From an uncultured beta proteobacterium (GTDB lineage: Bacteria; Pseudomonadota; Gammaproteobacteria; Burkholderiales; Burkholderiaceae_C), in contig CAIJRK010000070.1 in NCBI GenBank assembly GCA_903823025.1, positions 1 through 64,000 on the forward strand: a DNA stretch of 64,000 nucleotides. Reading direction: 5' to 3'. Of this stretch, positions 24,840 through 33,030 are shown in pieces (position 1 is the stretch's first letter; every line of letters starts with the position of its first letter). Made by a program: the position numbers and the translations under genes. Below the pieces are notes generated by a model, which saw only the letters and a program-made list of their open reading frames with translations, was not told the origin of the DNA and did no database searches.

Positions 24840-27800
24840 AGAGTTTCCTTTATGTGTTGATCTAAGGCCTGACGCACCATGGTCGCCAGGGCCGGTTGCC
24901 GAAAAGGCTTTTCAAGAACGGCGCCACCGGGTCGGTCACGGCCACGGTCTGCCGCATCGGCAAAGCCCGAAATGTAGAGCAGGGCCAGTTGCGGCTGCTT
25001 GAGGCGCGCGGCACTGGCCAGTGCAAATCCGTCCATGCCGGGCATGATGATGTCCGTGACCAGCAAGGCGTAAGGCTGACCTGCCGTGAGGCCGTCTTGC
25101 AGCGCCGTCAGGGCAGAGTCGGGCCTGGCGCACGGCGTTACCTCGTAGCCCAGCGCCTTGATCCAGGTGGCGGTGATGGCCAGCAGCTCAATCTCGTCAT
25201 CCACCACCAGCACTCTTTCATGGCCGCGTGGCAGCACTTCAGGGCCGACGGCATCGGTGTTTGGCGTTGCTGTTGCGGCGACTGTTGACGGGGCGGTAAT
25301 GGGCAGCATGAGCCGTAAGGTGGTGCCGTAACCGGGTTCGCTGTAGAGCGTCATGTCGCCCCCGCATTGCTTGACAAAGCCATGTGCCATGGACAAGCCC
25401 AGTCCGGTGCCACGGCCCCGTTCTTTGGTGGTGAAAAAGGGTTCAAGGGCGCGGGCCAACACCTCGGCACTCATGCCGGTGCCGGTGTCGCTAACACTGA
25501 GTTCGGCGTACTGACCCGGTTTCAGGAGGGTGGCACTCCCCGCCGTGACCGTGCGTAGTTTGGTGAGCAAGGTTAGGTGGCCGCCTTGTGGCATGGCGTC
25601 GCGGGCGTTGATGACCAGGTTCAGCACGGTGCTGGCCAGACCGCCGGGGTCCACTTCAACCACGGGGTTGGCGTCGAGCGTCAGGGTGACCTCAATCATG
25701 TTGCCTGCCGTGTGGCGTACCAGAGGTAGCAGTTCTTTGAGTCGTCCGCTCAGGTCCACGGGTTCGGCGCTGATGGTTTGGGCGCGGGCGACGGCCAGCA
25801 GCGCGCGCGTCAGGTCGGCACCCCGCAGCGCAGCGGTGAGGGCGGTGGCCAGCTTGGCCTGTGCCGCTTCATTGCCAATCAACAGGCTTGAGAGCAAATC
25901 GAGGTTGCCGATGATGACGCCCAGCATGTTGTTGAAGTCGTGCGCCAGACCGCCCGTGAGTTGGCCGATGGCATCCATCTTTTGCGCTTGGGTCAGCTGG
26001 AATTCTGATTTTCGGCGGGCTGAAATGTCTTCGGTCACCGACAAAATCACCGGCTTGCCGTTCCATTCGGTGCGCAGTCCACGCACCAGCACTGGCACGC
26101 GACTGCCATCGGGGCGCAGGTATTCTTTTTCGTAAGGCCCGTAGATGCCGGTGCTGTGCAGACGTTGTGCTTGCTCCGCGTCCAATGCGGCAAATTCGGG
26201 CGCGGTCATTTGTGCCACGCTCAGGCCGCGTATCTGTGCGTGAGGACGCCCCACGATGGCGGAAAAGGCCGGATTGGCATCAATCACGTCGCCTTGCAGT
26301 TCACACACCACCACCCCAATCGGGAGTTGCGCCAGCAACTGTTTGATGAATTCGGCCTCTTCCTGGCGTGCCGCGTCCGACTGATGCAAGGTCTGGTCTT
26401 GCGCTTCGCGCCGACCATTGAAATACAGCAATGTCGCCGCCAGCACGCCACTAAAAAGCAACGTGAGCCAGTTGTCCCAATGGCCCAAAATTTCAAAGCT
26501 GCTGAGGCTGGGTCGCACAATCATGAGCCGCTCCCGGCCTGCAATCTCAAACAGGCGCTCAACGTAGAGACCCTGGCGTAGCTGGGCCGGTTCGAGATCA
26601 AGCGGAGGGGTGATGACGGAGGTCAGCATGGACCAGGCAATCAATTCGGATTTAACGCCGTCGGGACTGCTCTCCTGATCAAAAACAAAGAATTCATTGT
26701 GGGTTGGACGCAAGCCCGCACGGATTTCTGCGAAACGTGTGTTTGGCTCAAAAGCGCTGACCACGACGCCTTTGAGCGCCTGCTGGCGTTGTTCAACCGT
26801 GCGCAAGGGCAGGTTGGGGTGGTAAACCGGGGCCAGGGTGAGAACGGCAGGCAGCACGCCCTGACCCTGTAGCAAATGAACCGGGGCGCTGGCGGTTATT
26901 TTCCCGCTATCGCCAGCACTTTGGATAACGTTATGCCGTAGCGGGTCTGTTCCCAGATCAAACCCGAGCAGGGAAAGATAAGGGACCAGCGGCGCCATAT
27001 AAGCAAGAGGAAAATATTCTTTGCGGGTGTCGGCGACGACTTGGGTTTTATCATCATTTGCTTCATAAATAAAGAACAAGGGATAGCCATTTTGTTGAAT
27101 CTGCCTTTCAAAATCTGCCCGTTCCGAGGCCCGCACGCGTGGGACCCAGCTCAAAGCACGCGTGATAGGGTCGTTGGCAAGTAGTTGCGTGGAGAAGGTC
27201 TGAAACTCATCGGGCGTGACTTCTTCAGAGGATTCAAAAAAAGCCTTCAAGGCGATGACTTGGGTTAACTGGGCCTGCATCAAACCTGCGTTCATGGCAA
27301 TTAATTCGTTGGCATCCGCTTCGAGAAGTTCTATTTTTTGGTCGGTATCGGATTGTTCGTTAATGGCAAAAGCCAGCAGTCCGGCACCCATTAACAGACC
27401 AGCCAGACACAGGGCAACCGGGTCACGCTGACACGTCTTTTTGCGCCAATACGTCATCAGAAAAAACAGCGGTAGGCCAAACCCCAGCACGCCTGCCAGA
27501 TCACCCAACCACCAGGTTCGCCACACCAGCGCCACAGAAAACAGGGGAACCTGGCCCGACCACACCAGACTGGCTGTCCCGACACTGGCGGCCAGGGGAG
27601 TCGCTAGAGTGAAGACGACAAGCATCATGGCGGCCATACGCAACGGGGTCGTGCGCATCATCCGCTGATGGCTGGCCGGGGTGGCCCATTGTCCCCAACC
27701 CACCCACCGCCCGATGAGCCAGGCCACCAGGGCGGCTTGCGCGGTGGAGCCGCTCGCCATGGCGAGCATCGCCGTCAAGGTTTCTTGGTTAAAGTCGCCG

Positions 27801-27943
27801 GAGAACAGCACGCCCTGGGTGATGAGCGCGCCCAGCCAGACCCCGACCACAGCGCGCCCGCCACACAGCATGAAGGCCGCCAGTGCCAGACCTGCCGGGG
27901 GCCAAAACAAGGTCAGATTGCTCGATAGCAGCGCGTGTGCCAA
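24836..27943 (-). CDS. Membrane hybrid histidine kinase (MASE1-CHASE-PAS-HisKA-HATPase-REC)
   Basis: At least 1035 residues. Order: MASE1 membrane sensor (NLTLFWPPAGLALAAF), CHASE periplasmic domain at about 230-430 (WVPRVRASERADFE), a further membrane span, PAS near 545-660, H-box GLAHDFNN, N-box NLVINARDAM, G-boxes DTGTGMS and GRGTGLGLSM, and a C-terminal receiver with TDIIMPGMDG. The listed start is TTG 27943. The same frame stays open upstream and encodes a good first membrane helix with no ATG, GTG or TTG, so the true start may be a rare codon such as CTG at 28060, preceded by AAAAAAGG. The downstream EAL regulator is its likely partner. Confidence 0.88.
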   Translation of the reverse strand: MAHALLSSNLTLFWPPAGLALAAFMLCGGRAVVGVWLGALITQGVLFSGDFNQETLTAMLAMASGSTAQAALVAWLIGRWVGWGQWATPASHQRMMRTTPLRMAAMMLVVFTLATPLAASVGTASLVWSGQVPLFSVALVWRTWWLGDLAGVLGFGLPLFFLMTYWRKKTCQRDPVALCLAGLLMGAGLLAFAINEQSDTDQKIELLEADANELIAMNAGLMQAQLTQVIALKAFFESSEEVTPDEFQTFSTQLLANDPITRALSWVPRVRASERADFERQIQQNGYPLFFIYEANDDKTQVVADTRKEYFPLAYMAPLVPYLSLLGFDLGTDPLRHNVIQSAGDSGKITASAPVHLLQGQGVLPAVLTLAPVYHPNLPLRTVEQRQQALKGVVVSAFEPNTRFAEIRAGLRPTHNEFFVFDQESSPDGVKSELIAWSMLTSVITPPLDLEPAQLRQGLYVERLFEIAGRERLMIVRPSLSSFEILGHWDNWLTLLFSGVLAATLLYFNGRREAQDQTLHQSDAARQEEAEFIKQLLAQLPIGVVVCELQGDVIDANPAFSAIVGRPHAQIRGLSVAQMTAPEFAALDAEQAQRLHSTGIYGPYEKEYLRPDGSRVPVLVRGLRTEWNGKPVILSVTEDISARRKSEFQLTQAQKMDAIGQLTGGLAHDFNNMLGVIIGNLDLLSSLLIGNEAAQAKLATALTAALRGADLTRALLAVARAQTISAEPVDLSGRLKELLPLVRHTAGNMIEVTLTLDANPVVEVDPGGLASTVLNLVINARDAMPQGGHLTLLTKLRTVTAGSATLLKPGQYAELSVSDTGTGMSAEVLARALEPFFTTKERGRGTGLGLSMAHGFVKQCGGDMTLYSEPGYGTTLRLMLPITAPSTVAATATPNTDAVGPEVLPRGHERVLVVDDEIELLAITATWIKALGYEVTPCARPDSALTALQDGLTAGQPYALLVTDIIMPGMDGFALASAARLKQPQLALLYISGFADAADRGRDRPGGAVLEKPFRQPALATMVRQALDQHIKETL

Positions 27944-28075
27944 CCACCAGCAACCCTTGGCCAGTAAGACATACGAGGCCGTGATGGCCAGCGTTTCAAG
28001 CAGCCAATAGCCCGTTTTTTGGGCAGGGTTGTGTGGACTGAGGGTGATGGAATTGAACAGGACAACCTTTTTTGT

Positions 28076-28089
28076 TTGATAAATATCAA
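28076..28089. promoter_or_regulatory. Perfect FNR/Anr-type box upstream of the hybrid kinase
   Basis: TTGATAAATATCAA matches the FNR consensus TTGAT-N4-ATCAA at all ten defined positions and is symmetrical. It lies just upstream of the kinase-EAL operon and downstream of the stop of the next gene, so it most likely controls the kinase operon in response to oxygen limitation. Other CRP/FNR relatives recognise similar sites. Confidence 0.6.
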
Positions 28090-28190
28090 ATCTTCAATTC
28101 ACTTTACCCCATTGAGTGACATTTCTTAACACTTTCATCCAAAAGTAAGCGGATCGCAACAATTAAACGCGCCGTTTGCACAACGTGCAG

Positions 28191-29264
28191 CTACGGTTTG
28201 ACCGCATCCTGGGCCTTGTCCATTTCACTCGTAAACGCATCGGCAAAAAATTCATCTTCAGGCAAACCGGCCAGCGTGGTGTAGGCCGCTCTCGCCAAAT
28301 CCACCATGATGGGCACGCCACATGCATACACCTGATAGTCGGCCAAGTCAGGCAAATCTTGCAGCACGGCTTGGTGCACAAAACCGGTGCGTCCCGTCCA
28401 GGCATCTTCGGGCAAGGCGTTCGAGATTACCGGCACGTAACGCAGATGGGGCATCTGCGTTAATTGCTGTTTGACCCAGTCATCCATGTATAAATCGCCG
28501 GGTCGGCGTGCCCCCCAATACAAAGTGGTCGGGCGTGTGATGCCTTTGTGCAGCATGTGTTCGAGCATCGCTTTAAGAGGCGCAAAGCCGGTGCCCGAGG
28601 CCAGAAAGATGAGGGGTTTGTCGCTGTCTTCGCGCAAATAAAAGCTGCCATACGGGCCTTCAATACGCAAAATTTCTTTCTCTTTCATCACGTTGAAAAC
28701 ATGATCGGTAAAGAGACCGCCTGGCAGGTGACGAATGTGCAATTCCAATGCGCCGCCTGATGCCAACAAATGCGGCGCGTTGGCCATGGAGTAACTCCGG
28801 CGCACGCCATCGCGCAAAAGAAATTCGACATACTGACCCGCGTGATAGGCAAAGTTATCGTTGGCCGGGAGTTGCAGTTTGATTAGCATCACGTCTGCTG
28901 ATTTTTTGTCCATCCCGCTGACGCGGGTCGGCATTTTCTTGATCGGGTGGGCGCCTTCGGTGGTGACTTGGCGCGACTCCAGCACGACGTTACTGTGCGC
29001 CGTCGCACAGCAAGTCAGCACAAAACCGTGGGCCTCATCTTCGTCACTCAGGGCTTTGCTTTGGTGCGGGCCGTGCGTGACGACACCTTCAATCTTTTTG
29101 CATTTACACGAACCACAGGCACCGTCTTTGCAGCCATAAGGCATGGCAATACCGGCCGAAATGCCAGCGGCCAAAATTGTTTCATCGGGGGTGGCGGTGA
29201 ACGAGCGACCACTGGGTTCAATCGTGATCTGGAAGTGGGAGGTTGGGGAGTCGCTGCGCATCAT
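28191..29264 (-). CDS. Ferredoxin-reductase-like flavoprotein (CDP-6-deoxyglucoseen reductase-like)
   Basis: A 357-residue protein with an N-terminal plant-type 2Fe-2S domain (PYGCKDGACGSCKCKK, with the distal cysteine in TCCATA), an FAD-binding barrel (RSYSMANAP) and an NAD-binding domain (LIFLASGTGFAPLKAMLEHM). It moves electrons between NAD(P)H, flavin and an iron-sulfur centre. Burkholderiales genomes carry this gene under the ascD/ddhD-like name, but no deoxysugar genes lie near, so that specific role is doubtful. ATG 29264 or 29261, with AAGGA upstream. It is divergent from the next gene. Confidence 0.85.
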   Translation of the reverse strand: MMRSDSPTSHFQITIEPSGRSFTATPDETILAAGISAGIAMPYGCKDGACGSCKCKKIEGVVTHGPHQSKALSDEDEAHGFVLTCCATAHSNVVLESRQVTTEGAHPIKKMPTRVSGMDKKSADVMLIKLQLPANDNFAYHAGQYVEFLLRDGVRRSYSMANAPHLLASGGALELHIRHLPGGLFTDHVFNVMKEKEILRIEGPYGSFYLREDSDKPLIFLASGTGFAPLKAMLEHMLHKGITRPTTLYWGARRPGDLYMDDWVKQQLTQMPHLRYVPVISNALPEDAWTGRTGFVHQAVLQDLPDLADYQVYACGVPIMVDLARAAYTTLAGLPEDEFFADAFTSEMDKAQDAVKP

Positions 29265-29311
29265 ATTGTCTGTATCCTTGAAGAATTCGCATTACTGAAG
29301 AGGTCTCAATT

Positions 29312-30292
29312 TTGCCTTCAAACCCAAGCCCCCGAACCATTTTGTACGCCACCCGCTCCGGCGCTTTGCCCGCCCGTTTTCGCCGCACCCGTGTTTTGAT
29401 TGTGGGTTGTGGCGATGTGGGTTTGCGAGTCGCGCAAGCCTTGCCGGGGCGCGTGCGCCTGCTGGCGTTGACCTCCAGCGCTGACCGTCTGACTGAATTA
29501 CGTGCCTTGGGCATCACCCCTTTGCTGGGCAATCTGGATACGCCCGCGTCATTGCGCCGACTCGCCGGGTTGTGTCAGCGGGTTGTTTATCTGGCACCTC
29601 CGCCAAGCGAGGGAGAGTCCGACCCACGCACGCTGGCTTTCATCCGCGCGTTACGCCTTCGCCGCTTGCCTGTTGCGCTGATTTACGGCTCGACCAGCGG
29701 CGTGTACGGCGACTGCCGGGGCGAACCGGTGCGTGAAACAAGAGCGACAAATGCAGAAACGCCTAGAGCCCAAAGGCGTGTCGCGGCTGAAAATTGCGTG
29801 CGCTTGCTGGGCCGCGCCACCCGCGTGCGCAGCAGCATCTTGCGCATTCCCGGCATCTACGCGCCCGACCGGGTGGGCGGCACGCCGCGTGCGCGCCTGC
29901 TCAAAGGCACGCCCGTGTTAGCGCCTGCAGACGACGTTTACACCAACCACATCCATGCCGACGATCTGGCCCGCGCCTGCATCGCCGCCCTGTGGCGCGG
30001 CCAGCCGCAACGCCTTTACAACGTCAACGACGACACCGACCTGAAGATGGGCGACTACTTTGATTTGGCCGCTGATTTGTATGGCCTGGCGCATCCGCCA
30101 CGCCTGACCCGCCAAGCCGCCAAAGACCAGTTGCCCGTGATGCTGATGAGCTTCATGAGCGAGTCGCGCCGCATGGACAACACGCGCCTGAAACACGAAC
30201 TGCGCCTGCGTCTGCACTACCCGACGGTTGCGGCGGGGTTGGCCCATGCGCCGCAGGCACAAGCGACCACTGCACCTGTGTCAAACGGGTAA
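29312..30292 (+). CDS. NAD(P)-binding epimerase-like (atypical extended SDR) protein
   Basis: A 326-residue Rossmann protein: GCGDVG at about 31-36 binds the dinucleotide, then VYLAPPPSEGESDPRT, YGSTSGVYGD, ILRIPGIYAPDR and YTNHIHADDLARAC, as in extended SDRs. The usual YxxxK catalytic pair is not clear, which is common in this atypical group. Translation starts at TTG 29312 with AAGAGG 8 bases upstream. Substrate unknown. Its divergent flavoprotein neighbour recurs beside it in related bacteria. Confidence 0.8.
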   Translation: MPSNPSPRTILYATRSGALPARFRRTRVLIVGCGDVGLRVAQALPGRVRLLALTSSADRLTELRALGITPLLGNLDTPASLRRLAGLCQRVVYLAPPPSEGESDPRTLAFIRALRLRRLPVALIYGSTSGVYGDCRGEPVRETRATNAETPRAQRRVAAENCVRLLGRATRVRSSILRIPGIYAPDRVGGTPRARLLKGTPVLAPADDVYTNHIHADDLARACIAALWRGQPQRLYNVNDDTDLKMGDYFDLAADLYGLAHPPRLTRQAAKDQLPVMLMSFMSESRRMDNTRLKHELRLRLHYPTVAAGLAHAPQAQATTAPVSNG

Positions 30293-30534
30293 GTTGCCTA
30301 CGCAACCTCACTTTGCATTTGGACAATTTAAAGACCCAGCCGTCAGGCTTAATCGGGCGTTAGGAGATAGATTTTTCTCCCGAATCCATTAAAGAGGTGT
30401 GGGCTGTGGAACCCTTCGTCGTTGACGTGATTCGTATGGAGTTGGCCTGACAGCAAGGGCAGCCAGTGGGTGATTCCAAGTCTGTTTTATCGCCTAAACC
30501 ACGCGCAGCTCATAAGCCCTAGGCGTTTCCCCAA

Positions 30535-30871
30535 TCATTTGGCAGGCTTTGGCGACGCGATCCAAAGTATAAAAATAGCGATGACCGCGCCCACCGCGAT
30601 GCCGATTGAATCAGCGCCCAAATCGCCCCATTCGCAAGCGCGGCCCGGCACAAAAAATTGCCCTATTTCAATCGCGCCGCCATAAACCAGCAGGCCCGCC
30701 AGCAGCGCCATTCGGGGGCCACGCGACGCACAACCACTGAGGCAGCCTGTGAAGGCCAGAGCGGCAAAAGCCGACACATGATTGAGTTTGTCCCAGCCTA
30801 AATCCAGGCTGGGGGGGTGGCGCGGGCGACAGCGCCAAATACCTCACCGCGATGAAGATCAGGACAAACAG
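30535..30871 (-). pseudogene. VanZ-like membrane protein gene disrupted by a G7 tract frameshift
   Basis: The downstream frame encodes GWDKLNHVSAFAALAFTG and EIGQFFVPGRACEWGDLGADSIG, the conserved VanZ-like core. The expected preceding segment, YLALSPAPPP, is encoded just upstream but in another frame. The break is at a run of seven G (30811-30817; C on the coding strand); removing one base joins the frames exactly. No good start codon exists for the upstream segment. Either a true pseudogene, a slippage or phase-variable tract, or a sequencing indel. A GTG at 30777 could give an 80-residue remnant lacking the first helix. Confidence 0.65.
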
Positions 30872-30928
30872 GAATGATTCAAGTCAGATTTTAGACTTCA
30901 GACTGCGCGTACTTTTAAAACGCTACTT

Positions 30929-31495
30929 ATGCACAAATCCAATCCAAACCCCCATGTCAACGCCAATGCGCTGCCCCGGACACAGCCCCCTCTTCAACGC
31001 CTGGTCGGTCTGCCACATCTTCTCGGCAGCAACACCCGGTTACTGGTGCTGGGCAGTTTTCCGAGCGTGGCGTCGCTGGCGCGCCAGCAGTATTACGCGC
31101 ACCCCCAAAACCAGTTCTGGAAAATCCTGCAAGCCCTTTGGCCGGATCACCCGATTGAAATGACGTCAAGCAGCTATGAAAATCGTTGCCATTGGTTGCT
31201 CGATAGAGGACTGGGCGTGTGGGATGTTTACGCCACCTGCGAGCGCCAGGGCAGTCTGGATGCGGCAATTCGCCACCCGCAGGTCAATGATTTTTCTGAC
31301 CTCCAGCGCCGCTGTCCGCTACTCAGAGCCATCGCCCACAACGGCGGCGAGAGTTTTCGCCACGCCAAACACATGGTCACGCTGGGTTTGCCGGTTTACA
31401 AATTGCCGTCCACCAGTGCGGCCAATGCCAGTTGGTCGTTCGAGCGCAAGTTAGCTGCCTGGCGCGAGGTTGTCGCCGCTGTCGGGTTGCTGTGA
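30929..31495 (+). CDS. DNA-deoxyinosine glycosylase (UDG superfamily, family 6-like)
   Basis: A 188-residue protein with the glycosylase motif LGSFPSVASLARQQYYAHPQNQFW (key: GSFPS and YAHPQNQFW) and the distal LPSTSAANAS motif. Members excise hypoxanthine from DNA after adenine deamination. The ATG at 30929 follows a weak ribosome binding region. No operon partners are obvious. Confidence 0.88.
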   Translation: MHKSNPNPHVNANALPRTQPPLQRLVGLPHLLGSNTRLLVLGSFPSVASLARQQYYAHPQNQFWKILQALWPDHPIEMTSSSYENRCHWLLDRGLGVWDVYATCERQGSLDAAIRHPQVNDFSDLQRRCPLLRAIAHNGGESFRHAKHMVTLGLPVYKLPSTSAANASWSFERKLAAWREVVAAVGLL

Positions 31496-31607
31496 GCCGA
31501 TTCAGCAAATTCTCTGGATAATGCACAATTTTTGACAAAAAAATACGTTTGTCCCAAGGTTAACTTTCCGACAAAGGCTTTTCACACGCCTCTATACAGA
31601 TACACAA

Positions 31608-32231
31608 ATGAACCTTGCTTCGTTGCGCGAACACCCCTATTCACCCAGTCAAAATCTGGCCGTTCTGCTGATGACCTTGCTTGGCACAACGCTTATTGCT
31701 GTCATTTTTTGGCTCAATGGCTGGCTCACTTTGGGTGAAAATTCCGCGCTTGAACTGGCGCAGGCGACTCTGTTAATCCTGGCTAGCCTGCTTCATGGGG
31801 AGCGGGCCTGGCGTTTCAAAATAGCGTCTCTTGAGGGTTTGATTCACGCAGGACTGGCCTTGCTCACCTATTCTTTCGCGTTGCGCGAGCTGGAAATTGA
31901 TCAATTCGGCGCTTCCGAATTTTGGGCGCATTTAGAGAACACACTCAGACTTATCGGCTTTACTTTATGGGCCGGACTCCTGATTGTTTTAATGTGGCGA
32001 ATCAAGCTGATATTTGACAACCGATGGTTAATTTTGGCGCTGCCCGTGATGCAGTTGACCTTGTGGGGCGGCTTCTTCTACATCGCATCCTGGCCTTTCG
32101 ATAAAGCGCTGTTTGCGGCGCTATCGCCCGCAGGTTCTGAATTTATTGAGGAAGTGCTGGAACTCAATGCCTGCATTTTTCTTTTTTTCGCCTCGCTGGC
32201 CAAGTCGTCGAATCAGCGCCGTTGTGCTTGA
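31608..32231 (+). CDS. Hypothetical multi-spanning membrane protein
   Basis: A 207-residue protein with about five to six hydrophobic segments (LAVLLMTLLGTTLIAVIFWL, LEGLIHAGLALLTYSFAL, LIGFTLWAGLLIVLMW, WLILALPVMQLTLWGGFFYIA and a C-terminal span). No family was recognised. The spermidine-synthase-like gene begins 8 bases before its stop, which suggests coupled expression. Confidence 0.7.
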   Translation: MNLASLREHPYSPSQNLAVLLMTLLGTTLIAVIFWLNGWLTLGENSALELAQATLLILASLLHGERAWRFKIASLEGLIHAGLALLTYSFALRELEIDQFGASEFWAHLENTLRLIGFTLWAGLLIVLMWRIKLIFDNRWLILALPVMQLTLWGGFFYIASWPFDKALFAALSPAGSEFIEEVLELNACIFLFFASLAKSSNQRRCA

Positions 32232-33030
32232 TGCGCGCCCGCAATTAACGTTTGAGGATAATGTCGCTATCTTGAAAAAACGAACACACACTCTCCCCGA
32301 AGTTAACTTCTCCGACGAAGGCCCACTTCGTCACCTCCACTTGGGCGGCACAGACTGGATTCAAGGCTCCATGCTGGTGGATGCGCCCACAGTGCTTTTC
32401 CATGAATACATCCAGCGCATGATGGCTTGGCTGTTGTTTGTGGACCCGGCGACCGTGCCCAAGCGTCAAGCCATGCAACTGGGTCTGGGCGCGGCCTCCC
32501 TGACCAAGTTTTGCCACAAAGAACTGCGTATGAAAACCGTGGCGATTGAACTTAACCCGCAGGTGCTGATTGCTTGTCGCGGCTGGTTTAAATTGCCCGC
32601 TGAAAACTCCCGCATCCAAGTCGTTCTGGCCGATGCGGCGCTTGAAATCCAAGACCCTAAATGGTGGGGCACGGTCGATGCGTTGCAGGTTGATCTGTAC
32701 GACCATGAGGCCGCCGCGCCGGTGCTCGATAGTTTGCCGTTTTACAACCATTGCAAGCGTTTGCTAACGCCCGAGGGCTGCATGACCGTGAATTTGTTTG
32801 GCCGGGCATCGAGTTTCACGCGCAGCGTTGAGAAAATATCGGCAGCGTTTGGCGCCGATGCGGTGTGGGCTTTCAAAGCCACGCGCGAAGGCAACACCGT
32901 GGTGCTGGCGCAAGCCACGCCTAATCGGCCTAAACGTGAGGTGTTGGATGCACGCGCCGAGATCATTCAAACCCAATGGGGCTTGCCTGCGGCCAAATGG
33001 GTCCGTGTTTTCAAGCCCTTGCACAAGTAA
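32224..33030 (+). CDS. Spermidine-synthase-like methyltransferase-fold protein
   Basis: A 268-residue protein with features of the polyamine synthase fold: LHLGGTDWIQGSMLVDAP, EYIQRMMAWLLFVDP, MQLGLGAASLTKFC, VAIELNPQVL and QVDLYDHEAAAPV. The Rossmann core binds an adenosyl ligand. Key aminopropyltransferase aspartates are only partly present, so it may not be a true spermidine synthase. GTG 32224 is the likeliest start; the frame is open further upstream inside the preceding gene but the residues there do not look conserved. One base separates its stop from the next gene's ATG. Confidence 0.75.
   Translation: MLDARPQLTFEDNVAILKKRTHTLPEVNFSDEGPLRHLHLGGTDWIQGSMLVDAPTVLFHEYIQRMMAWLLFVDPATVPKRQAMQLGLGAASLTKFCHKELRMKTVAIELNPQVLIACRGWFKLPAENSRIQVVLADAALEIQDPKWWGTVDALQVDLYDHEAAAPVLDSLPFYNHCKRLLTPEGCMTVNLFGRASSFTRSVEKISAAFGADAVWAFKATREGNTVVLAQATPNRPKREVLDARAEIIQTQWGLPAAKWVRVFKPLHK

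Noticed and set aside
28191-29264. Deoxysugar biosynthesis role for the ferredoxin-reductase-like protein
   Set aside because: The family name suggests it, but no nucleotide-sugar genes lie nearby; only a general electron-transfer role is supported.
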